Shown in pieces: positions 20,183 to 29,223 of a stretch of 64,000 nucleotides of DNA. The position numbers were made by a program, and so were the translations under genes. Within the stretch, counting starts at the first letter, position 1. Each line of letters opens with the position of its first letter. The stretch comes from CAYVQF01 sp964454015 (GTDB lineage: Bacteria; Myxococcota_A; Bradymonadia; UBA4248), in contig CAYVQF010000001.1 of the NCBI GenBank assembly GCA_964454015.1, positions 186,001 to 250,000 on the forward strand, in the 5' to 3' direction. The notes under the pieces are model-generated. The model worked only from the letters and a program-made list of their open reading frames with translations. It ran no database searches and was not told the DNA's origin.

Positions 20183-20344
20183 GCTGGGCGTTTCGCCTCT
20201 CTCGTCGGGGGTACAGCCCCGGTCACCTTGCTCGCTGGGCCCGAGCCGGATATGGACATAGCCGGCAACGCGGCCGCCGTCTAGCCTGCGGGTGTGGGTG
20301 CGCTGGCGTCGCGACTTTTCGTCACCCACGACGGGCTAGGCCAG

Positions 20345-21124
20345 ATGAAGACTTACCTCGATTTGGTTCGCACCGTTCTCGAGCAAGGGGAGAGGCGCCA
20401 GGATCGCACTGGGACGGGTACCCTGTCCATTTTCGGGGTGCAGGTGCGCTATGATCTGCGCCAGGGCTTCCCTCTGTTGACGACCAAGAAGGTGCTCTTT
20501 CCTGCCGTCGTTCACGAGTTGCTGTGGTTTCTTCGCGGTGCGACCAACATCCACCAAGGCTTGGCCGAGCACACCCCCATCTGGAATGCATGGGCCGACG
20601 AGAGGGGTGAGTTGGGTCCCATCTACGGCTATCAATGGCGCAACTGGGGGGGGCAAGGCATCGATCAGATCGCGGCGGCCCTGCGACTCATCGAGGAGGA
20701 GCCCAGCTCACGGCGCATAGTCGTCAGTGCATGGAATGTGAGTGATTTGCCGCGCATGCGGCTGCCTCCTTGCCACCTCCTCTTTCAGTTCCATGTGTGC
20801 GGGGAGCGCCTCGACTGCCAGGTTTACCAACGCTCAGCCGATTTGGCGCTGGGCGTTCCCTTCAACATCGCCAGCTATGCATTGCTGCTGTCGCTCATGG
20901 CCAAGTGGTCCGGTCTGGTGCCTGGTTTCTTGATCCATACGTTGGGAGACGCGCACATCTACGTCAACCACCGTGAGGGATTGGAGCGGCAATTGGCCCG
21001 TGAGCCCTTTCCCCTGCCGAAGCTGCGCTTGGCCGACGCCGGCCTCGACGCGCTTGCCTTCGAGCACATCGAGATCGTCGATTACCAACACCATCCCTTC
21101 ATTCCCTTTGCCGTCGCAGTATGA
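20345..21124 (+). CDS. thyA: Thymidylate synthase
   Basis: 259-residue thymidylate synthase, which makes dTMP from dUMP using methylene-tetrahydrofolate. The whole family pattern is present: RTGTGT near the N-terminus, HELLWFLRG, the catalytic Cys in LPPCHLLFQF, and RSADLALGVPFNIASYA for dUMP binding. The ATG at 20345 gives the standard start MKTYLDLV. It overlaps the dihydrofolate reductase gene by four bases, so dihydrofolate produced here is recycled by its operon partner. Confidence 0.97.
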   Translation: MKTYLDLVRTVLEQGERRQDRTGTGTLSIFGVQVRYDLRQGFPLLTTKKVLFPAVVHELLWFLRGATNIHQGLAEHTPIWNAWADERGELGPIYGYQWRNWGGQGIDQIAAALRLIEEEPSSRRIVVSAWNVSDLPRMRLPPCHLLFQFHVCGERLDCQVYQRSADLALGVPFNIASYALLLSLMAKWSGLVPGFLIHTLGDAHIYVNHREGLERQLAREPFPLPKLRLADAGLDALAFEHIEIVDYQHHPFIPFAVAV

Positions 21125-21666
21125 GCCAGCCGGGCCTCGAGATAGTGGTTGCTGTGGATTGCAACGGCGGTATTGGCCGTGAGGGGCGACTCCCCTGGCA
21201 TCTGCCGGCGGACCTGGCCCAGTTCAGGCGGCTGACCACCGCGTGTAGCCTGCCAGGGCGGCGCAACGCCGTGCTCATGGGGCGCAAGACCTGGCTGTCT
21301 CTCCCCGCGGCCTTTCGCCCACTCCCGCGCCGCCTCAACGTCGTGGTGAGTGCAGGTGGCTTGGAGCTGAGAGCAGAGGAGGCCCTGCTGGCGCGATCCT
21401 TGTCGCAGGCGCTCGCGCAGGCCGACGCCTTGCCAGAGATCGAGCGACGTTTCGTCATTGGCGGCGCGCGACTCTATGCGGCGGCGCTGGCCGAAGCGCG
21501 CTGTGGCGTGGTTCACCTCACGCGTATCGATGCCGACTTTGCCTGCGATGTTTTTTTTCCGCCTCTGCCGCCGGCGTTCCAAGTGACGTGCTGCACTCCC
21601 TGGCAAGAGGACGCTGGCTATGCGCTGCGCTTCGAGACCCATCGGCGGATGTCTGATGGCGTGTAG
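21121..21666 (+). CDS. folA: Dihydrofolate reductase
   Basis: 181-residue dihydrofolate reductase, which regenerates tetrahydrofolate with NADPH. Visible family features are VVAVDCNGGIGREGRLPWHLPADL at the N-terminus (split here as VAVDCNGGIG and LPWHLPADL), MGRKTW, and VIGGARLY for NADPH binding. The position of the usual acidic folate-contacting residue is Asp in LPADL. Start ATG overlaps the thyA stop (ATGA). Confidence 0.93.
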   Translation: MSQPGLEIVVAVDCNGGIGREGRLPWHLPADLAQFRRLTTACSLPGRRNAVLMGRKTWLSLPAAFRPLPRRLNVVVSAGGLELRAEEALLARSLSQALAQADALPEIERRFVIGGARLYAAALAEARCGVVHLTRIDADFACDVFFPPLPPAFQVTCCTPWQEDAGYALRFETHRRMSDGV

Positions 21667-21703
21667 GGCGGGAACCGGGTCGACCGTGCGTGAGATCCCT
21701 TGA

Positions 21704-21731
21704 TTGACAACGGGTCTTGCTGTTGTTAGAT
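21704..21731 (+). promoter_or_regulatory. Candidate sigma70-type promoter with an inverted repeat, upstream of the DtxR-type regulator
   Basis: A perfect TTGACA (21704-21709) is followed after 16 bases by TTAGAT (21726-21731), a weak -10. The spacer holds short inverted arms ACAAC and GTTGT, which could be the operator through which the metal regulator downstream controls itself. Sequence-only call. Confidence 0.4.
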
Positions 21732-21785
21732 GAGACGTCCAGTGAGCCTGTTCTGGGTGCGTGCAGGATAGCATCGAGGTGAATT

Positions 21786-22508
21786 TTGTCTCTCACGGCC
21801 GCCCTTGAAGACTATTTGGAAACGATCTACCTGCTGTCGCGCGACGCGGCCGAGGTGCGGGTGCGCGATATCGCCAAGGCGCGTGACGTCAAAGCGTCGT
21901 CGGTGACACCGGCCCTGAAGCGTTTGGCCGAAGTGGGTCACGTGCGCTATGTCCAGCGCGAGCATGTGGCCTTGACCGAGCAGGGGGCGGAGGAAGCGCG
22001 GCGCATTTTGGCTCGGCATGAATTGTTGGCGCGCTTTTTTACCGAGATCCTTGGCATGGCGGAGGCGGCGGCGGAGCGTGAGGCCTGTGCCATGGAGCAT
22101 TCCCTGAGCAACGAGGCGATGGACCGCCTGGTGCGCTTTTTCGAGCACCTGACGGTTTGCCCCAAGGTGGCGACGTCGTTTCTCGAGACCTTTCGCGGCT
22201 GCTCGCGGGTTCACGCCGAGAAGCCTGCCTGTGAGGTGGCACGGTGTCCGGCCTCCCGCGATGTGGAGCAACACCTGATCGCGGCCAATCTCTACGAGCT
22301 CAAAGCAGGTTTCAAAGGACGCGTGCGCCAGATTCGCGCGCAAGGGGCGGTGCGGCAGCGCCTCCTCGACATGGGTATCCTCCCCAACACCGAGGTGACC
22401 ATGGAGCGCAGCGCTCCTGGTGGTGACCCGATCTGGGTCAAGGTGCATGGTACCCAACTGGCGCTGCGCAAAAACGAGGCGCTGTCGATCCTCATCGACT
22501 TCGTTTAG
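21786..22508 (+). CDS. DtxR/MntR-type metal-dependent regulator with FeoA-like C-terminal domain
   Basis: 240-residue regulator. The N-terminal winged helix (LEDYLETIYLL, then VRVRDIAKARDV and SVTPALKRLAE) and the dimerisation/metal region (EREACAMEHSLSNEAMDRL) are those of DtxR/MntR repressors. Residues about 165-240 form an SH3-like FeoA domain (QRLLDMGILPNTEVTME). Between them lies a Cys-bearing stretch with four Cys (TVCPKV, RGCSRV, PACEVARCPA) that may bind metal. It starts with TTG, preceded by GAGGTG. The metal is probably Fe or Mn. Confidence 0.88.
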   Translation: MSLTAALEDYLETIYLLSRDAAEVRVRDIAKARDVKASSVTPALKRLAEVGHVRYVQREHVALTEQGAEEARRILARHELLARFFTEILGMAEAAAEREACAMEHSLSNEAMDRLVRFFEHLTVCPKVATSFLETFRGCSRVHAEKPACEVARCPASRDVEQHLIAANLYELKAGFKGRVRQIRAQGAVRQRLLDMGILPNTEVTMERSAPGGDPIWVKVHGTQLALRKNEALSILIDFV

Positions 22509-22517
22509 GCCGCGGCT

Positions 22518-22910
22518 CTATGCCTTGGGGGCTTCTTCGCCGGAGATGCCGAGCTCGGTCTGCAGAATTTCCTCGAAATAGTGTTGACCGCGGAGACCCA
22601 CGACGCGCTCCACGACGCGCCCTTTGTCGAAGATGATGACCGTGGGCGTGCCGCGCACGCCCAGCTTGGCCGCCGATTTGGCGCTCTGGGTCGTGTTGAG
22701 GTGGGCGACCTTGACGCGGCCTTCATACTTGCATGCCAAACGTTTGATCGCCGGCGCGAGCTGGACGCAAGGTTGACAACCGTCGGACCAGAAGTCGACC
22801 AAGACGGGCAACTCCGAAGCCATCACCTCGGCGTGGAAGTTTTTGTCATCGAGGGCCACAGGGTCCTTCTCACAAGGTGCCGTCAAACCTAACCAATTCA
22901 ATAATCCCAT
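22518..22910 (-). CDS. Thioredoxin-family protein with CQPC active site
   Basis: 130-residue thioredoxin fold. The active site reads WSDGCQPC rather than the usual WCGPC, and the cis-Pro loop is RGTPTVIIF. A short N-terminal extension (about 20 residues) has a Cys at position 13. The Gln in the CxxC pair should shift redox potential, but both Cys are kept, so a disulfide reductase or oxidase role is likely. It lacks a signal peptide and is probably cytoplasmic. It ends 9 bases from the convergent DtxR-type gene. Confidence 0.88.
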   Translation of the reverse strand: MGLLNWLGLTAPCEKDPVALDDKNFHAEVMASELPVLVDFWSDGCQPCVQLAPAIKRLACKYEGRVKVAHLNTTQSAKSAAKLGVRGTPTVIIFDKGRVVERVVGLRGQHYFEEILQTELGISGEEAPKA

Positions 22911-22958
22911 GTTATCCTCCGGGCGAACGAGACGTTAACGCAGTCCACGGCGCTGCGA

Positions 22959-23195
22959 TTAGGAACGGAAGGGGCAGGCGCCGGTGGCGCAGCCGCCGCT
23001 GCCAGGACACGAAGGCCCGGGGTGGGCTGCGGCCGCGGTCGTGCCGCCGGCGGCGGCGATGGCAAAAGTGGACAGGCGGCGCTTGGCGTCGCCACCACAG
23101 ATGGGGCACGCCGCCGATGCCACCTCGTCAGTGCGTGCGCGTAGTTTCTCAAAGTCACGCTGACACGGTTCACAGTGGTATTCGTACAAGGGCAT
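22959..23195 (-). CDS. FmdB-type zinc-ribbon protein
   Basis: 78-residue protein beginning MPLYEYHCEPC, the hallmark of the FmdB/CxxC-CxxC regulatory zinc-ribbon family. CPIC gives the second Cys pair. The rest is Ala/Gly-rich with a Cys-rich tail (SCPGSGGCATGAC). ATG at 23195 gives the canonical start. The family is small and its roles are poorly known; homologues were named for formamidase regulation. Confidence 0.85.
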   Translation of the reverse strand: MPLYEYHCEPCQRDFEKLRARTDEVASAACPICGGDAKRRLSTFAIAAAGGTTAAAAHPGPSCPGSGGCATGACPFRS

Positions 23196-23304
23196 GGTCA
23201 CACTCCTGGTGAGAGGCCCAAGGATTTGCTGTGGGCCTGGCGACGCGAACGAGACGCAACGTAGTCACGCCAGGCCGACTGTCCAGGGTGAGAGTGGCGG
23301 CAGG

Positions 23305-25116
23305 TCACCGTTGTCTCAGCGCTCGCCGTGCCTCACAGCCGCGCTCGAGGCCGCGGCGGCAGGCCTCGGTGAAATAGAAGAGCGCTTGTTTGGTGTCGGC
23401 GGCGACGCCGCGCCCGTCGTAGAGGATCGCGCCCAGGTTGTAACAGCTCATGGCGTGATCTCTCTCGCAGGCATCTTGGAAGCGGCGGGCTGCGGCCTGA
23501 GGATCGTAGTCCACACCCCGGCCTTCGGCTTGGAGGGCGGCGTAGTTGCCGCAGGCCTCGGCGAGGCCTGCGTCACAGGTGCGCAAGAACAGCGCCGCAG
23601 CGCGGCTGTCATCTCGGTGCTCGTCGCGCGCGTTTGCCAACTGCAGCGCCAAGGCCAAACAGCCATCGGGCGTGCTAGGGTCGCAAGCCTCATCAGGGTT
23701 CGTTTCTGCTAGTGCCGTCTCCGCGGCGACGGGGGAAGGCGGCGCCGGAGCTTCAGCGGCAGGTGTTTCCGGTGTGCCGTCGCCGCCGCGGCTGAGGACG
23801 AGGGCGACTATTGCGGCACCGAGGATGAGAAGCAACGCGATCAGAGCGATCTGGCGTCGCCGTGAAGGCGTCGCCTCGACGGGCCGCGGCAGGGGGGCGA
23901 CGGGCGGTGGGCGGAGCGCTGGGTTCGGACTTCGCCGTGGGTCGGCCAACTCCAAGGCAGGAGTTGGGACGTTGGTTTGGGGCCTGGTCGCTTGGCCAGC
24001 GCGAGGCGCGGGGGTGGGCGGGGTGCCAGGACCCGCCTGTGGAGAAGCCGACGTGATTTCTGCGCCGAGGCTCGCATCGGGTCGTGGGCGTTCGACCTGC
24101 TGGACCGAGCTGAGCACGGGCGGCGCCGCGTCGGGCTCAACGGCAGCCACTTGCTCCCAAAACGCGGAGAGGGCAGCGTCATCGGCGCCAATGGCCAGCT
24201 CTGGTGTCTGGGGCGGGACGGCCGCCTTTGGAGCGGCAGGGGCCGCTACGAAATCGATGGCGGACAGGGCTTGGTGGAAGGTCTCGGCCGAGTCAGGTCG
24301 CTGGCTTGGCTTGTCGTCCAAGGCTTGCACTAAGAGGCGATGCAGGGGAGGGTTGGCGAGAATGGCTGGTGGAAAGTCAATGGGGTGGGCGAAACGATGC
24401 GCCAAGATCTCCATGGTGTTGACGCCGGTGAAGGGCGAGCGCCCACACATGAGCTCGTAGGCCAAGAGGCCAACGGCGTAGATATCTGTGGCGGGTCCAG
24501 GGGATTCATTGAAGATCTGCTCGGGCGCCATGTAGCGCGGTGTTCCATGCGAGACATTGGTGCTCTGTGCCTGGGTGAGGTCCTGCAGAGCTGGGTCTTC
24601 CTCGGCGTTGATGGCTTTGCCGATGCCAAAATCGAGGACCTTGACATGGCAGGTGTCGGCCCCTGCCACGGTCAGCATGAGGTTCGCTGGTTTGAGATCG
24701 CGGTGGATGATGCCTTTTTGATGCGCAGAGATCAGGGCCGAGAGCACCTGCAGGATGATGTGCTTGACCATAGGCGGTGGGAGGGGACCACGCTCGGCGA
24801 TGACCTGCGCTAAGCTCTGGCCGCGAACCAGCTCCATGGCCATCCACAACAGCCGCTCTCCTTCGACGCCAAAATCATAGAGGCGAACGATGTTGGGGTC
24901 TTCCAAGCGACGGATGAGGTCGACCTCGCGGAGGAAGCGCTGGCTGCTCAGAGGGTCGTTTTCCCGGGCCATGATGCACTTGATGGCGACCTCACGCTGG
25001 AGTTTCCCATGTTGAGCGCGATAGACCCTGCCGTAGCCCCCCTCCCCGATGATAGCGAGAAGCTGATAATCACCGAGCCATTGTCCCACTTCTGGTGTGG
25101 GTTTGGGTGTGTGCAT
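23305..25116 (-). CDS. Membrane Ser/Thr protein kinase with Sel1 repeats
   Basis: 603-residue Hanks-type kinase. The Gly-rich loop GEGGYGRVYRA (24-34), Lys46, HRDLKPAN (138-145) and DFG (162-164) are all intact, so it should be active. A Pro/Ala-rich linker follows to about residue 425, then one membrane helix (about 428-447). An outward domain of Sel1/TPR-like repeats (about 480-603) has Cys at regular places (ACGNYAALQAEGRGVD, SCYNLGAILYDGRGVA). This bacterial receptor-kinase layout senses outside protein partners and signals inside. It is divergent from the radical SAM gene. Confidence 0.92.
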   Translation of the reverse strand: MHTPKPTPEVGQWLGDYQLLAIIGEGGYGRVYRAQHGKLQREVAIKCIMARENDPLSSQRFLREVDLIRRLEDPNIVRLYDFGVEGERLLWMAMELVRGQSLAQVIAERGPLPPPMVKHIILQVLSALISAHQKGIIHRDLKPANLMLTVAGADTCHVKVLDFGIGKAINAEEDPALQDLTQAQSTNVSHGTPRYMAPEQIFNESPGPATDIYAVGLLAYELMCGRSPFTGVNTMEILAHRFAHPIDFPPAILANPPLHRLLVQALDDKPSQRPDSAETFHQALSAIDFVAAPAAPKAAVPPQTPELAIGADDAALSAFWEQVAAVEPDAAPPVLSSVQQVERPRPDASLGAEITSASPQAGPGTPPTPAPRAGQATRPQTNVPTPALELADPRRSPNPALRPPPVAPLPRPVEATPSRRRQIALIALLLILGAAIVALVLSRGGDGTPETPAAEAPAPPSPVAAETALAETNPDEACDPSTPDGCLALALQLANARDEHRDDSRAAALFLRTCDAGLAEACGNYAALQAEGRGVDYDPQAAARRFQDACERDHAMSCYNLGAILYDGRGVAADTKQALFYFTEACRRGLERGCEARRALRQR

Positions 25117-25133
25117 AGGTGACCCAACAAGCG

Positions 25134-25145
25134 CCGCTCGAGCGG
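25134..25145. promoter_or_regulatory. 12-base perfect palindrome upstream of the Sel1 kinase
   Basis: CCGCTCGAGCGG is its own reverse complement and lies 18 bases upstream of the kinase start codon, in the divergent region. It could be an operator; chance is possible in GC-rich DNA. Confidence 0.25.
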
Positions 25146-25252
25146 GCCTTGCATCAACGAAACGGCACCGATCGCGTCACTGTAGTGGCTCGAGTGCGGT
25201 GCGGCAAGCGCGATGCGCGACAGCGGTACTAAGGAAAAAGGCAGCATCGGAT

Positions 25253-25281
25253 TTGCAAAAGTGCACCGGAAGTGCTCCAAT
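25253..25281 (+). promoter_or_regulatory. Weak sigma70-like promoter candidate for the radical SAM gene
   Basis: TTGCAA (25253-25258), a 17-base spacer and TCCAAT (25276-25281) each match four of six consensus bases, 77 bases before the ATG. A small hairpin with arms AGGGC and GCCCT follows in the leader near 25316-25331. Confidence 0.28.
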
Positions 25282-25357
25282 TCTGGGGCGGGATGGAAAC
25301 ACCTGAGTGTGGAGAGGGCACCTTCGCCCTGAGACAGTGAGCAATACGGAGGGTCCA

Positions 25358-26902
25358 ATGCAGTCTACTGACGTGAATGAAGCTCGTCCCCTTTTCCCCA
25401 TGGCGCATCAACTGCACACCTGCATTTGGGAGCTGACCCTCGCCTGTAACCTTCAGTGCCGCCACTGTGGCTCCCGCGCGGGCAAGGCGCGACCTGCTGA
25501 GATGAGCTTGGAGAAGTGCATCGAGGTCGCGCGAGAGTTGGCGTCCCTCGGTTGTGCGCGAGTCACTTTGTCGGGCGGCGAGCCCACCCTCAAGCAGGGC
25601 TGGGAGGAGATCGCCGCGGCGCTGAGCCAGGGTGGGGTCTACGTCAACATGATCACCAACGCGGCCTATGGCAGTCGCGCCGCGGCGATCGAGGTGGGGC
25701 GCAAGGCGTTGGCGGCGGGCATGGGCAACATCGGCGTCAGCCTGGACGGGACGGAGGCCCTGCACGACGAGCTGCGTGGCGCAGGCGTTTTTGCCCAGAC
25801 CCTGGAGAGCCTGGAGGCTTTCGCGACGGTGGGGCTCAAGACCGCGGTTTTGACGACCATCACGGAGAAGAATTTTGAGGCGCTGCCGGAGATACGGCGC
25901 ATCGCCATGGAAGCAGGGGCGCGGATTTGGCGTTTGCAGTTGGCTTTGCCCATGGGCGTTTTGGAGGAGCAGCGCGCCTGGGTGATTCACCCGCGCCGCT
26001 TGGTGGAGTTGATGCCGCTATTGGCTGATTTGTCCCAGCAGAAAGGGATCAAGACCATGCTCTCTGACTCGGTGGGCTATTATGGTCCCTTCGATAGGGT
26101 TCTGCGTGGTGGCAAGCTGCTGTCACGACGCAGCACGTGGCGAGGTTGCCAGGCTGGTCTGAGGGTGATTGGCATCGAAGCCGACGGCGGGGTGAAGGGT
26201 TGCCTGTCGATGCAGGCGCCACGACCGCGAGGCGCGGACACAGCATCGGATTCATTCCGAGAAGGTAACCTGCACACGCAGTCACTGGCGGAGATCTGGG
26301 GCAACCCAGAGGCCTTCGCTTACAACCGGCGCTTCCAACTCAGCGCCTTGAAGGGGACCTGTGCGAAGTGTCGTTTTGCGGCGGTGTGCCGGGGAGGAGC
26401 CCGTTGTGTTGCGGCTGCCACAGGGAACACGTTGGCTGAGAACGCCTACTGCTATGCGGCTCAGACGGGTCTCTGGTACAAGCCGCCGACGGCTTTGCGC
26501 AACATGGCCGTGGGGGCCGCCGCGGCCATGCTGTTGTCTGGCGGTGCGATGCTGGGGTGTGACGATGAGGTGCGGCCTGCGCCATCAGACGTGCAGGATG
26601 GTGGCGCAGACCAGGATGTCATCGGTGTGGACGTGCTCTACGGACTGCCGGAAGATATGACGGATGTCCAGCCTCCCTATGGTCTGCCTGAAGATATCCA
26701 GCCTCCCTATGGTTTGCCCGATGATGTCGACGTGCTCTACGGCGTCCCCGACGATCTGGACGATGGCATGGTCGATGTAGACGAGGTGGATATGCACCCG
26801 CTCTACGGAGTGGATGCCGAGGAAGGCGACGTGGAGCCGCCCTATGGTTTGCCCGAGGATATGGCGCCGGCCTATGGCCTACCCGACGATGTTGTCGATT
26901 GA
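25358..26902 (+). CDS. Radical SAM/SPASM enzyme fused to a lipobox and Tyr-Gly repeat tail
   Basis: 514-residue protein. Residues 25-37 hold the radical SAM motif (CNLQCRHC, Cys30, 34, 37); SGGEPTL follows. Near residues 260-370 a SPASM domain has Cys in RGCQAG, KGCLS, CAKCRFAAVC, ARC and AYCYA for auxiliary [4Fe-4S] clusters, as in peptide-modifying enzymes. After the enzyme ends, a hydrophobic stretch (about 382-400) ends in MLGC with Cys401 and DDE, just like a lipoprotein signal. A Pro/Asp/Glu-rich tail then has seven Tyr-Gly units of the form (P/L/A)YG(L/V)PxD. The tail looks like a secreted substrate fused to its enzyme. No frameshift or stop separates the parts. ATG at 25358 is set by GGAGGG. 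Confidence 0.85.
   Translation: MQSTDVNEARPLFPMAHQLHTCIWELTLACNLQCRHCGSRAGKARPAEMSLEKCIEVARELASLGCARVTLSGGEPTLKQGWEEIAAALSQGGVYVNMITNAAYGSRAAAIEVGRKALAAGMGNIGVSLDGTEALHDELRGAGVFAQTLESLEAFATVGLKTAVLTTITEKNFEALPEIRRIAMEAGARIWRLQLALPMGVLEEQRAWVIHPRRLVELMPLLADLSQQKGIKTMLSDSVGYYGPFDRVLRGGKLLSRRSTWRGCQAGLRVIGIEADGGVKGCLSMQAPRPRGADTASDSFREGNLHTQSLAEIWGNPEAFAYNRRFQLSALKGTCAKCRFAAVCRGGARCVAAATGNTLAENAYCYAAQTGLWYKPPTALRNMAVGAAAAMLLSGGAMLGCDDEVRPAPSDVQDGGADQDVIGVDVLYGLPEDMTDVQPPYGLPEDIQPPYGLPDDVDVLYGVPDDLDDGMVDVDEVDMHPLYGVDAEEGDVEPPYGLPEDMAPAYGLPDDVVD
26637..26885 (+). repeat. Seven in-frame Tyr-Gly repeat units
   Basis: DNA and protein repeats inside the radical SAM gene tail. Units read LYGLPED, PYGLPED, PYGLPDD, LYGVPDD, LYGVDAE, PYGLPED and AYGLPDD, with uneven spacing of 9-30 residues. 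Synonymous codons vary between units, so the repeat is kept at protein level rather than as a recent DNA duplication. Confidence 0.8.
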
Positions 26903-27163
26903 GGTGACGCGGGCCACCTGAGGGGTGTGAATTCATGATACAGCCGGGGATGAGCCTGGGGTCTATGCACTGCCAATGGGGCTGTGTTTGGGAAGGCGCT
27001 GTGCCTGCGACGCGCCTCGTGGATGGCTGCGAGGCTGGCGTTGCCGATGGTTGTGGTATGAGGGGAGCTTGGCACGGTCTTTGATGAGTCAGGTTGAGCA
27101 GTGCGTCGTTACCAAGCTGCGTATCCCATGCGCGGTGCTTTTGTTGCCGAGGAGGTGAAGGTC

Positions 27164-29203
27164 ATGAAAAAGAACAGCAGACGGCTGATGATGGTTTTGG
27201 CAGGTGTGGCGGTCGCTGCGAGCGGTTGCTTGCCTTTGGATGAGCTTGGCTTCGACGCTTCACGGCCAGAGATGGTGGCTTTTCAGACCTGCGGCGAGCT
27301 CGAGAGCTTTCTCAAAGCACAAGCGCTGACCAAAGCCAGTTGGCAGCAGACAGCCTTCAGCACGGGGACTCTCTTCAATGCGCAGGGTTTTGCGACGTCG
27401 TCACCGACTTCGACCTCGCCCGAGCCGGGTAGTCCCGCCGTGACCGCCTCGTTGAGTTACTCTGAGACCAACCTCCAGGAGCAAGGGGTCGACGAGGCTG
27501 ATTTTTTCAAGGTCGATGGCACCCACGCTTTTGCCATTCACGGGACCAAGATGGTCATCATCGAGGCCTTTGGCGAGCGCGACCCGGTGAGTGGCGGGAT
27601 CCTGCAGATCGACGGGGGCGCGGTGGTTTCGGAGACATTGGTCCCCGGGATGCCCTTCGAGATGTTCTTGCGGGACGATCACGCCGTGGTGTTGTCCCGC
27701 AACGTGCATCGCAATGTGGCGCTGCAGGTCGAGGGTGCGCCTGAGCGCCCCAGCGGTACCTCTCTGGTGTCGGTCTTGGTTTACGATGTGAGCAATCGCA
27801 AGGCGCCCCAGTTGGTGCGCGAGGCGGCCATCGAAGGCGAGTATCTCTCGTCGCGCCGGGTGGGTGATAACGTCTTCATCGTGGCCCGCTCGCCCTTCAA
27901 CGGGCCCCAGCCGACTGAGTCGTTGCTCGGGGATGTGGGTTTCCTCTTCACCCAGAGAAACAACATTCAACGCGCTCGCCTCGATGCCTGGATGCCCTAC
28001 GTGTACGACATCTCTCGCACTGATGCCACGGGGAGCAAGGTCGAGCAGGCAGACTGCACCAAGACCTACGCGTCGCGGGCGACCAACGGCGACCAAGCCA
28101 TCTCGATCCTGAGTGTCAACTTGGGTGACCTGGCGGCTCCGGCCAAGACCACGACGATCCTGGGCGACGGCGCCGTGCTCTATGGCTCGAAGGAGAGCCT
28201 GATCGTTGCCCTGACCAACTATGCCGAGCTGACCTACGGTGGCACTTCCAGTAGTGGCAGTTCGAGCAGTGGATTCTTCGATTGGTGGGACGATGGCGGG
28301 GAATGGGTGGATGACACGCCGACCAGCATCAGTGGCCGGGAGCTGACCTATCTGCATCGCTTCACTTTCGACAACAGTGGGCTGGTCCGTTATCACGCGA
28401 CGGGGAAGGTCAAGGGCTGGATTCTGAATCAGTTCTCCATTTCGGAGCACCGCGGCTACGTTCGGGTGGCGACCATGGTTGGGCGGGACGAGTGGGACTC
28501 TGAGTCGATGGTTCATGTTCTGCAACCACGTGACAAGACAGGCTTGCTGCAGGCGCCCATCGGCGATGCCACGGAGTTCCTCGATGTGATTGCAACGGTG
28601 GGTGGTATTGGTCGCGACCAGGATCTTTATGCGACGCGCTTCCAAGGCGACCTGGGTTATCTGGTGACTTTCCGCGAGGTGGATCCGCTGTGGATCGTGG
28701 ACCTGACGACGCCTTCTGCGCCGCGCCTCCGGGGCATGTTGGAGATTCCTGGCTACTCGACCTATCTCCACCCCATCGCCAACGACAAGATCCTGGCGGT
28801 CGGTCGCGGCGGAACGAACAGCGGCATCAAGATCTCCCTCTTCGACGTCTCCAACCTCGATCGACCGACAGCGGTGCGGGAGCGCACCGAGGGTTCCGGA
28901 TCGGCCGAGTCCGAGGCGCTCACGGAACACCGCGCCTTCCGTTACTTGCCCGAGAGTCAGTTGCTCTTCATTCCCATCGATCAGCTCTCGGGTAAGCGTC
29001 TGCACGCCTATCGGATCAACAACGGGATCGAGCCTGCGGGCACTTTTGAGCACCGGACCATGGCTGGCTCAGGTGACGAGAGGATCCGCCGCACCTACAG
29101 GATAGGCGATTACCTGTATGCCTATTCGCGGGTTGGGGTCTCCATCATCGATTTGCCGGCGTTGCGCACGGTGGCCGAGATTGACCTGAGCGATGTCCCC
29201 TAA
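27164..29203 (+). CDS. Beta-propeller domain lipoprotein
   Basis: 679-residue predicted lipoprotein. The signal MKKNSRRLMMVLAGVAVAASGC ends in a clear lipobox (split: KKNSRRLMMVL, AVAASGC), with the modified Cys at about residue 22. The mature protein matches the secreted beta-propeller family in which LQEQGVDEADFFKVDG appears near the start, and repeated blade-like segments follow. A Ser/Gly run (residues about 362-372) forms a linker. Probably a surface or periplasmic binding protein; the ligand is unknown. ATG at 27164 follows GAGGAGG at 27149-27155. Confidence 0.82.
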   Translation: MKKNSRRLMMVLAGVAVAASGCLPLDELGFDASRPEMVAFQTCGELESFLKAQALTKASWQQTAFSTGTLFNAQGFATSSPTSTSPEPGSPAVTASLSYSETNLQEQGVDEADFFKVDGTHAFAIHGTKMVIIEAFGERDPVSGGILQIDGGAVVSETLVPGMPFEMFLRDDHAVVLSRNVHRNVALQVEGAPERPSGTSLVSVLVYDVSNRKAPQLVREAAIEGEYLSSRRVGDNVFIVARSPFNGPQPTESLLGDVGFLFTQRNNIQRARLDAWMPYVYDISRTDATGSKVEQADCTKTYASRATNGDQAISILSVNLGDLAAPAKTTTILGDGAVLYGSKESLIVALTNYAELTYGGTSSSGSSSSGFFDWWDDGGEWVDDTPTSISGRELTYLHRFTFDNSGLVRYHATGKVKGWILNQFSISEHRGYVRVATMVGRDEWDSESMVHVLQPRDKTGLLQAPIGDATEFLDVIATVGGIGRDQDLYATRFQGDLGYLVTFREVDPLWIVDLTTPSAPRLRGMLEIPGYSTYLHPIANDKILAVGRGGTNSGIKISLFDVSNLDRPTAVRERTEGSGSAESEALTEHRAFRYLPESQLLFIPIDQLSGKRLHAYRINNGIEPAGTFEHRTMAGSGDERIRRTYRIGDYLYAYSRVGVSIIDLPALRTVAEIDLSDVP

Positions 29204-29223
29204 AATTGCCACCCTGCGAGATA

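Noticed and set aside
27070..27084. Possible sigma54 promoter (TGGCAC, N5, TTGAT) before the propeller lipoprotein
   Set aside because: The spacing is right but the key GC at -12 is GA, so it is not a convincing site.
26976..27158. Small open frame between the radical SAM and propeller genes
   Set aside because: It is Trp/Arg/Cys-rich, has no clear ribosome site and looks like chance.
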